A stretch of 9,671 nt of DNA from Deltaproteobacteria bacterium (GTDB taxonomy: Bacteria > Desulfobacterota > Deferrisomatia > Deferrisomatales > Deferrisomataceae): contig JAADGT010000171.1 of the NCBI GenBank assembly GCA_013152215.1, positions 1 through 9,671 of the forward strand. The letters are read 5' to 3'. The notes beneath the pieces were generated by a model, which saw nothing but the letters and a program-made list of their open reading frames with translations, was not told where the DNA came from and did no database searches. Position 1 is the first letter of the stretch. Each line of letters begins with the position of its first letter. A program made the position numbers and the translations under genes. Positions 1 to 5,332 of the stretch are shown in pieces.

Positions 1-887
1 AGATCCGGGCCGCGGGCCGGGCGCCGGAGCCCTTCCTGGCCCTGGCCGAGGCCGTGGCCGAGCGGGGCAACGTGAGCCCCTTTGACAACGCCTCCCGGGC
101 GGACTGGCTCGACGAGGTCGAGGAGGACGGGGCCGCCACCGACCCGGCCTCGGCCGTGGGCTACTTCGTGGGGTGCGTGGCCTCCTTCTACCCCATGGTC
201 ACCGACATCCCGGTGAGCTTTGCCGGGCTCGCGGCCCGGATGGGCCGGCCGGTGGCCGTGCTCGGCCCCCGGGAGCGGTGCTGCGGGTTCCCCCTGATCG
301 GGGCCGGCATGGGGGACCGGGCGGCCCAGGTGATCCGGCACAACCTGGAGGCGGTCCGGGAGTCGGGGGCCCGGACCCTGGTGACGGGCTGCCCCTCGTG
401 CCTCCACACCTGGACCCACGCCTACCCCGAGGCGGCGGGCGGCCCCCTGGGGTTCGAGGTGATGCACCTCACCGCGTACCTGCTGCGGTGCATGGACGAG
501 GGGGCCCTGGACCCGGCCGAGGCCGAGCCCCTGGACGCGGTGGTCACGTACCACGACCCCTGCGATCTGGGCCGGAATCTCGGGGAGTACGACGCCCCCC
601 GGGAGGTGCTCCGGAGGCTCCCCGGGGTGCGGCTGGTGGAGATGGCCCACACCCGGGAGCTGGCCCTGTGCTGCGGCGGCGGCGGAAACCTCCAGTCCAT
701 CGACCCGGACCTCACCCGGGCCCTGGCCGCCCGGCGGGTCCGGGAGGCCCTGGACACCGGCGCCTCGGTGCTGGTCACGGCGTGCCAGCAGTGCGTCCAG
801 GTGCTAGCAGAGGCCGCGCGCCGGACGAGGGCCCCCCTGCGGGTGGTGGACATCGTGCAGCTGGTGGGGGAGGCGTTCGAGGACTGA
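1..887 (+). CDS. HdrD/HdrB-like iron-sulfur (CCG-domain) oxidoreductase, 5'-truncated by the window edge
   Basis: The reading frame is already open at base 3 and continues to the TGA at 885-887, so the true start lies outside the window. The GTG at 54 is probably internal, because coding-like sequence precedes it. Counting from that GTG, two CCG domains are visible. The first has C41, C76-C77 and C113-x2-C116. The second has C170, C206-C207 and C244-x2-C247. This C-x34/35-CC-x35/36-C-x2-C spacing is the signature that binds the non-cubane [4Fe-4S] clusters of heterodisulfide reductase HdrB/HdrD and is also found in GlpC, LldE and GlcF relatives. The missing N-terminus would be expected to carry two ferredoxin-type clusters if the protein is HdrD-like. 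A lipoyl-carrier gene follows 86 bases downstream on the same strand, which suggests a thiol/disulfide electron-transfer role. The substrate cannot be told from the sequence. Confidence 0.88.
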   Translation, partial: IRAAGRAPEPFLALAEAVAERGNVSPFDNASRADWLDEVEEDGAATDPASAVGYFVGCVASFYPMVTDIPVSFAGLAARMGRPVAVLGPRERCCGFPLIGAGMGDRAAQVIRHNLEAVRESGARTLVTGCPSCLHTWTHAYPEAAGGPLGFEVMHLTAYLLRCMDEGALDPAEAEPLDAVVTYHDPCDLGRNLGEYDAPREVLRRLPGVRLVEMAHTRELALCCGGGGNLQSIDPDLTRALAARRVREALDTGASVLVTACQQCVQVLAEAARRTRAPLRVVDIVQLVGEAFED

Positions 888-973
888 GCTCCCGCCGAAT
901 TCCGGTCCAACCGCCCCCGGCCGGCTCCCGGATGGTCCTGGACCCGCAGCGCGATACGAAGGAGAGGCCCGAC

Positions 974-1420
974 GTGAGAGTGGGCAAGTGGCACTTCCCG
1001 GACGACCGCCTTTACGACGAGCACCACCAGTGGGCCCTGCTCCGGGGCCGCATCGTCAGGGTGGGGATCACGGACTTCGGCCAGGACACCCGGGGCGACA
1101 TCCTGTACCTCCAGCTCCCCGCCCCGGGAACCCGGGCGGCCGCGGGCGACGCCGTGGCCACCATCGAGACGGGCAAGTGGGTGGGCCGGGTGTACGCGCC
1201 GTGCGGCGGCACCGTGACCGCGGTGAACCGGGAGGCCGAGGCCCGGCCGGGGTGGATCAACGAGGACCCCTACGGCCGGGGCTGGCTCTTCGAGGTCGAG
1301 ACAGACCCCTCGGCAGGGAGGGTGCGCCTCATGGAGGGCGAGGCCTTCCGGGCCTGGATCGAGGCCGAGGCCCGCCGGTACCTCCTGGAGGAGGCGGACC
1401 CGGAGCCTCCGGACCCCTGA
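974..1420 (+). CDS. GcvH-like lipoyl-carrier protein
   Basis: This is a 148-residue protein of the glycine cleavage H family. The family core is visible: VGITDFGQ (residues 30-37), GDILYLQLP (41-49), an ETGK lipoylation motif with K68 as the expected lipoyl lysine, a YAPCGG turn (74-79) and NEDPYGRGWLF (96-106). The GTG at 974 is preferred because GGAG at 961-964 sits nine bases upstream. An in-frame ATG at 932 lacks such a site. No glycine cleavage T or P gene is in the window; the neighbour is an HdrD-like Fe-S protein. GcvH-like proteins that serve a non-glycine role are known as the lipoate-binding proteins of the sulfur-oxidising sHdr system. A role as swinging lipoyl arm for the upstream Fe-S protein is therefore inferred, but ordinary glycine cleavage is not excluded. 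Confidence 0.88.
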   Translation: MRVGKWHFPDDRLYDEHHQWALLRGRIVRVGITDFGQDTRGDILYLQLPAPGTRAAAGDAVATIETGKWVGRVYAPCGGTVTAVNREAEARPGWINEDPYGRGWLFEVETDPSAGRVRLMEGEAFRAWIEAEARRYLLEEADPEPPDP

Positions 1421-1432
1421 TCCGCCCCACCC

Positions 1433-1600
1433 TCAGCGGACCACCTCCACGGCATAGGTGTCCACCGGCACGAGCCGCTTCAGCAGGCCCCGGCGCTTGA
1501 GAAACCGGGCGAGCCGGTCGTAGCGCCTCCGGTCCAGGGCCCGGGGGCGCAGGGCGAAGCGCCGCACGGTGTCCCCCCACGCCCGGCGGTTCAGCTCGTC
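1433..1600 (-). pseudogene. C-terminal remnant of an ABC transporter substrate-binding protein (NMT1/ThiY/SsuA-like)
   Basis: The minus strand reads 55 codons ending in a TGA at 1435-1433. The segment includes RRYDRLARFLKRRGLLKRLV followed by PVDTYAVEVV. This pattern (an R-Y-x-R-x-x-x-F-L-x-x-R-G-L-hydrophobic helix, then PV-D-x-YAVE at the end) resembles the C-terminus of periplasmic binding proteins for nitrate, sulfonate or pyrimidine/thiamine precursors. Going upstream on the minus strand, the frame meets an in-frame TAG at 1621-1619 and has no credible start. The first roughly 250 or more residues of such a protein are missing. It looks like the tail of a gene cut off when the molybdoenzyme region was joined here. 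Family assignment rests on a short segment recognised by eye, so it is moderate at best. Confidence 0.5.
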
Positions 1601-1856
1601 ATGAGCGGGCCTCCCCTCCTAGGGAGGGAGGGAGGCCCTGCCCGGATTGCTGAGGGATCTGCGGCTGCCGAAAAGGTGAGTCCAGCCCGGTTCCCCCCGC
1701 ATGCCGCGGGGGCTCGTATTCTCCCCTTTTGCTCCGCTATCGCCGGTCCCGATCCTCCCTGCGTGCTCTCATCCGGATTATCGATTGGATATCTTGATGG
1801 CAAAGTCGTGAGAATCCAATGGTGCGGGTCTCCGGGGGAGAGAGGAGGACGATGGG
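1601..1856 (+). other. Leader/intergenic region upstream of the molybdoenzyme gene
   Basis: No gene is supported here. The frame is open on the plus strand across this stretch, but the translation has no recognisable domain and is better explained as chance in GC-rich DNA. The segment from about 1720 to 1825 is visibly richer in A and T than its surroundings, which fits a promoter or leader, but I could not find a good -35/-10 pair. A 7-bp perfect stem, CCCCCGC (1694-1700) with GCGGGGG (1706-1712), has a five-base loop. Its nearest T-run (1727-1730) is too far away for a classical terminator. AGAGGAGG at 1841-1848 is a strong ribosome binding site that fixes the ATG at 1857. A CCTCC-TAG-GGAGG inverted repeat lies at about 1616-1628, where the substrate-binding-protein remnant stops. 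Confidence 0.5.
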
Positions 1857-4162
1857 ATGCGGATGGATCGAAGGGAGTTCGTCCGGCTCTCGCTGCAGGC
1901 GCTCTTGGCTGCGGGAGCCTGCCCGATTCTCTCCCATGCCGAGGCGAGGGCGCTGTCCCCTGGGGAGGACGGCGTAGAGCGGCACGTCACCGGGTGCATG
2001 TGGTGCCAGAACGGGTGCAGCCTGATCGTGTATGTCAAGGACGGCAAGGCCGTGCACGTGACCGGCAACCCGGCGGATCCGGTGACCCGGGGTCGGATGT
2101 GCGTGAAGCCCCTGGGCAGCCTGGAGCTCCTCCAGAGCCCCCTTCGCCTCACCCATCCCCTGAAGCGGGTCGGCCCCAGGGGGGACGGCGCCCGGTTCCA
2201 ACGGATCTCGTGGGAGCAGGCGCTGGACGAGATCGCGGCCAAGCTCCGATCCTTGCGCGAGCGGCACGGGGGCCGGGCCCTCGGGATCTGGGCCTCGGGC
2301 CGAAGCGCGTCCGACGGCCGCAAGCTCAACGCGGCCTTCGCCCGGCTCTACGGCACCCCCAACTACGAGAAGACCGGTCCCTTCTGCAACTACTCCGCAA
2401 AGCCAGCCGGCGTCTCCGTGGTGGGAACCCGGCATACCCCGTGGACCTACACCGACGACGACTTCTTCGCGGCCGACCTCTACGTCTTCGTGGGCAGCAA
2501 CATGGCCGCCACCCGCCCCGTGATCCACTCCCGCCTGCGGGAGCGCAGGGCCCAGGGGAGGTGCCGGCTGGCCGCCGGTCCGAGACCGCCAGGCACGCCG
2601 ACACGTGGCTTCCGATCCGGCCCGGCACCGATCTGGCCCTGGCCCTGACCCTGATCCACTACCTGATCAGCCGAGACCTCGTGGACCACGCGTTCGTCCG
2701 GAACCACACCGTGGGCTACGAGCGCCTGCGGGCCGAGATCCTGGCACGGGGATACACCCTCTCCTGGGGGGCCAAGGTCACGGGCCTGGACGAGAGGCAG
2801 ATCCAGGACCTGGCAGAGATCTACGCCCGAACCCGCAAGGCGATCGTGATCGGCAACGCGGGCCTGAGTCACCACACCAACGCCGTCCAGACCCATCGGG
2901 CGTTCTACCTGTTGGCGGCCATCACCGGCCACTTCGGCGAGAGGGCCATGGGTTACGGATGCCTGAACAACGGCGGACGATCCACTGGGCGGATCCCCCT
3001 GCCCGAAGAGAAGCTGCCCCGGCCGGAGATGGAGCTCAGCAAGAACCCGGTGGGTTGGCTCGAGTCCATCGAAGACCCCGCGTACCCCTACGCGCTCCGC
3101 GGTCTCATCGCCACGGGAAGCCCCTTGACCCAGTGGCCCGACCAGTCCCGGCTCCGCCGGCTCATGGACCGCCTCGAGCTCAGCGTCTACAACGGCCTGA
3201 CGAAGAACGTGAACGCGTACTACTTCGACTACATCCTGCCCGCAGCCACGTGGATCGAGGCCGGGGGCCTGGCCCCGGTGAGCGACGACAGCCGATTCGT
3301 ATGGGTCCCGCAGATCGTTCAGGCTCCTGGCGAGTGCCGGCCGGACCGGTGGTGGTGGGTCGAGCTGGGCCAGCGCATGGGATGGGCCGAGGTGTTCACC
3401 GACGACCTGAAGGACCCGGTGAACCTCCAGAACATCGCCGGCGCCGCCGGAGGCTACACCGTGGAGCGGTTCACGGCCCGGCCGGACTACGCCCTGCGAG
3501 CGCCGATCCGGGTCGACGGCGACGCCGTGAAGGAGCGGGGCACGCTGTTCCTGGACAAGAGATTTCCCACGAAGAGCGGCAAGATCGAGCTCTGGACGGA
3601 GGAGCTCGAGGAGAGGTTCGCGGCCTACGGCCTGAGCGCGGTTCCTCACTACTACACGGATCCCGACGCGGCCCCGGCGGGCGAACCCACGATCGCCTAC
3701 GACCGCCCGGCACTCGTGCCCTCCCCCTTCCAGAGGGGCAGGACGTACACCCGAAGGGTGCGGATCGCCCGGAGACAGGAGGAGCCGGACGGCTATCCCC
3801 TCTACCTGGCAACCGGCCGTCCCTGCCGGGCCATCATGGGCCACACGGCGCACTGGATCCGACGGCTCAACGATCTGGCACCGGACCAGGTATGCGTGAT
3901 CCACGAGGACACGGCCGCCCGCCTGGGCATCCGGGACGGGGACCGCGTCGAGGTGAGGTCCCGGTTCGGCCAGGCCGAGGCCCGGGCCGTGGTCTCGCAG
4001 GACATCCGCGGGGACACGGTGTTCGTGCCCTACTCCTACGGCGAGAAGAGCCCCTTCACGGCTTGGCGGTCCATCAACCACGTCACCAACATGGAGGCGC
4101 GCTGCCCGGTCTCCGGCCAGGTGGCCTTCCGGGGGGTGAGGGTGAAGGTCACGAAGGCCTGA
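1857..4162 (+). pseudogene. Tat-exported molybdopterin oxidoreductase (PsrA/PhsA-type catalytic subunit), broken by one frameshift
   Basis: Repaired, this is a protein of about 770 residues, the usual size for polysulfide/thiosulfate reductase-type catalytic subunits. The N-terminus has a twin-arginine signal (DRREFVRLS, residues 4-12, then a hydrophobic stretch and a possible SHA cleavage site near 28). A [4Fe-4S] motif C47-x2-C50-x3-C54-x27-C82 follows. C177 in GPFCNYS is a candidate molybdenum ligand. The C-terminal half has LATGRP, the VCVIHEDTAARLGI-x-DGD region and a terminal VAFRGVRVKV, typical of the molydopterin dinucleotide-binding domain. Frame 1857 carries homology to about base 2558 and the -1 frame carries it from 2579 (SETARHADTW) to the TGA at 4160-4162. 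No Fe-S B subunit or membrane C subunit lies beside it, so the electron partner is unknown. The start is set by AGAGGAGG at 1841-1848. The frameshift may be real decay or a sequence error. Confidence 0.85.
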
Positions 4163-4189
4163 TTCTCCCCATGCCGCACCGAGCCCCGA

Positions 4190-4229
4190 CGGCCGCACCC
4201 GCGAGAATCCGCGGTGCGGCCGTTTGTTT
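4190..4229 (+). terminator. Rho-independent terminator after the molybdoenzyme gene
   Basis: A perfect 10-bp stem, CGGCCGCACC (4190-4199) with GGTGCGGCCG (4213-4222), is followed directly by TTTGTTT (4223-4229). It starts 28 bases after the stop codon of the molybdoenzyme frame and isolates that unit from the CO module downstream. Confidence 0.85.
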
Positions 4230-4302
4230 CCCGTGTCGTCGGGAGAGCCGGGTTGCGAAGGGGAAAACTTCCATCGGGGCTGAGGATCAGGCAGGGAGGC
4301 CC

Positions 4303-4320
4303 CCCCGGGGCGACCCGGGG
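4303..4320. other. GC-rich hairpin with GCGA loop upstream of the regulator promoter
   Basis: A perfect 7-bp stem, CCCCGGG (4303-4309) with CCCGGGG (4314-4320), encloses a GCGA tetraloop. A second, weaker dyad, CGAGA (4328-4332) with TCTCG (4341-4345), lies between it and the predicted -35 box and encloses most of a T-run. These could be a second termination structure or part of the regulator's control region. In such GC-rich DNA they could also be chance. Confidence 0.3.
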
Positions 4321-4346
4321 CCGCCCTCGAGAGCGCTTTTTCTCGT

Positions 4347-4374
4347 TTGTGACGGGCTCCGGCCGCGGTATGAT
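4347..4374 (+). promoter_or_regulatory. Predicted sigma70-type promoter of the RcoM-like regulator gene
   Basis: TTGTGA (4347-4352) and TATGAT (4369-4374) are separated by 16 bases. The -10 box matches the TATAAT consensus at five of six positions, which is notable in DNA this GC-rich. It lies between the upstream terminator and the regulator gene. Transcription would start near 4381, leaving a leader of roughly 40 bases to the GTG at 4419 or 100 bases to the ATG at 4482. Confidence 0.6.
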
Positions 4375-4481
4375 TCCTTCTTCTCGGTCCCCTCTCCGGA
4401 GAAAGGCCAGGGGCCCTGGTGGCCGAAACCCCACGGGGCGGGGGAGAACCGCCGGGCCCCCTCACGCGCCCGAGTGCCCCC

Positions 4482-5189
4482 ATGGAGCGACACAGTCTTC
4501 TGAGCCTGATCGAGAACACGGACCCCGGGATCGTGCTGTTCGACGACCGGTTCACGGTGCGCTACATCAACCGGGCGTTCCTGATGATCTTCGCCGGGGT
4601 CACGAGCGACGACGTGTTCTCGGGCGACATCATGCGGTTTCACGACGAGGCCGGCCGGGAGCGCATCCGGCAGATGTTCCGGTTGATGAAGGACTCGAGC
4701 CGGCAGGTGCCGTTCTCGTTCAAGCGCATCGGGGACGGCCGGGAGGACCGCTACCTGTTCCTCAAGCTGATCCCCCTGCTGGACCGGGACATGGTCGACG
4801 CCATGAACTGCATGCTGGTGTACGACATCACCCCCTTCGTGGCCGATCGGGAGCGGACGTTCATCAAGATCCCGGTGAGCGCGGGCCGGGAGATCCACCT
4901 CCTGGACCCCGACGAGGTCCTGTTCCTCCGGGCCGACAACATCTACTCGCGGGTGCACACCCCCGAGGGCGAGTACTTCTGCGACTTCTCCCTGGGTTTC
5001 GTGGAGGAGCGCCTCCCCCCTGACCGGTTCTACCGGATCCACCGCAGCTACATCGCCAACCTGGCCCGGGTCCGCAAGGTGGTGCGCGGCTCCAGCGGCT
5101 ACACCCTGCTGATGCAGGGCAGCGACCACCCCCTGCCCGTGAGCCGGGCCCGGGCGCCGGAGCTGTTCTCCCGCCTGGGCCTTCGCTGA
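4482..5189 (+). CDS. rcoM: RcoM-like CO-responsive regulator: PAS (heme) domain plus LytTR DNA-binding domain
   Basis: This 235-residue protein has an N-terminal PAS fold (about residues 5-120, ENTDPGIVLFDDRF at the start and MLVYDIT at its end). A LytTR DNA-binding domain follows (about 127-232, with FYRIHRSYIANL at 183-194 and PVSRARAPEL near 219). This exact two-domain layout is that of RcoM, the one-component CO sensor whose PAS domain binds heme. It sits directly upstream of a CO dehydrogenase operon, as RcoM genes typically do. H54 in DIMRFHDEAGRERI aligns with the proximal heme histidine (His74) of Burkholderia RcoM. By my alignment from memory, the Met104 and Cys94 equivalents are absent. 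The ATG at 4482 matches where PAS homology begins but lacks a clear ribosome site. An in-frame GTG at 4419, preceded by GGAGAAAGG and AGGGG, would add 21 Gly/Pro-rich residues. A true sensor of another ligand is possible. Confidence 0.87.
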   Translation: MERHSLLSLIENTDPGIVLFDDRFTVRYINRAFLMIFAGVTSDDVFSGDIMRFHDEAGRERIRQMFRLMKDSSRQVPFSFKRIGDGREDRYLFLKLIPLLDRDMVDAMNCMLVYDITPFVADRERTFIKIPVSAGREIHLLDPDEVLFLRADNIYSRVHTPEGEYFCDFSLGFVEERLPPDRFYRIHRSYIANLARVRKVVRGSSGYTLLMQGSDHPLPVSRARAPELFSRLGLR

Positions 5190-5258
5190 GCCCCCGGCCG
5201 CAGCTCACCAGCTTCTGACGGCGCCTCACCAGCCGTGGGAGCAGGTGGCCAGTCCGGT

Positions 5259-5280
5259 CTTGAACGGCGCTCCAGAACGG
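5259..5280 (+). repeat. GAACGG direct repeat overlapping the cooS promoter, candidate regulator operator
   Basis: GAACGG occurs at 5262-5267 and again at 5275-5280, a 13-base period, overlapping the predicted -35 box and the spacer. On the opposite strand each copy reads CCGTTC, which includes the GTT core common to LytTR-domain sites. Each copy also contains a C-nnn-AA (CTTGAA and CCAGAA), which is TTnnnG on the other strand, the half-site I recall for RcoM. A third copy, expected for RcoM, is not evident, and the spacing differs from one helical turn. The assignment is therefore tentative. Confidence 0.35.
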
Positions 5281-5288
5281 AGTTTGAT
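5260..5288 (+). promoter_or_regulatory. Predicted promoter of the cooS-cooF-FNOR operon
   Basis: TTGAAC (5260-5265) and TTTGAT (5283-5288) are separated by exactly 17 bases. The -10 box is weak (four of six consensus positions), which suits a promoter that needs an activator. Transcription would begin near 5295, about 38 bases before the cooS ATG. The box lies in the 143-base gap between the regulator and cooS. Confidence 0.55.
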
Positions 5289-5332
5289 CTTGGCCAGCCT
5301 GCCCGACGGTACCCGCACGAGGAGGTGAGACC

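Noticed and set aside
974..1420. Calling the lipoyl carrier gcvH outright
   Set aside because: No gcvT, gcvP or lipoate ligase is in view and the neighbour is an HdrD-like protein, so the symbol would imply a pathway the context does not support.
1694..1712. Stem CCCCCGC/GCGGGGG as a rho-independent terminator
   Set aside because: The nearest T-run is about 15 bases beyond the stem, so it does not fit the terminator pattern.
1601..1856. N-terminal extension of the molybdoenzyme's downstream frame back to an ATG at 1601
   Set aside because: The real N-terminus (Tat signal, Fe-S motif) lies in a different frame starting at 1857. The 1601 frame is only accidentally open until it picks up homology at 2579.
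2559..2588. Programmed ribosomal frameshifting or selenocysteine recoding in the molybdoenzyme
   Set aside because: There is no slippery heptamer with a downstream stem at the junction and no in-frame TGA needing recoding. Loss of a 10-nt copy or a sequencing indel explains it better.
2480..4555. A 691-residue minus-strand open frame opposite the molybdoenzyme and running past its terminator
   Set aside because: No recognisable motif, and it overlaps clear molybdopterin-domain homology on the plus strand.
5190..5332. Sigma54-type promoter or a CooA-type palindromic site upstream of cooS
   Set aside because: No TGGCAC-N5-TTGC pair and no two-fold symmetric TGTCA-like site was seen; a sigma70-like pair fits better.
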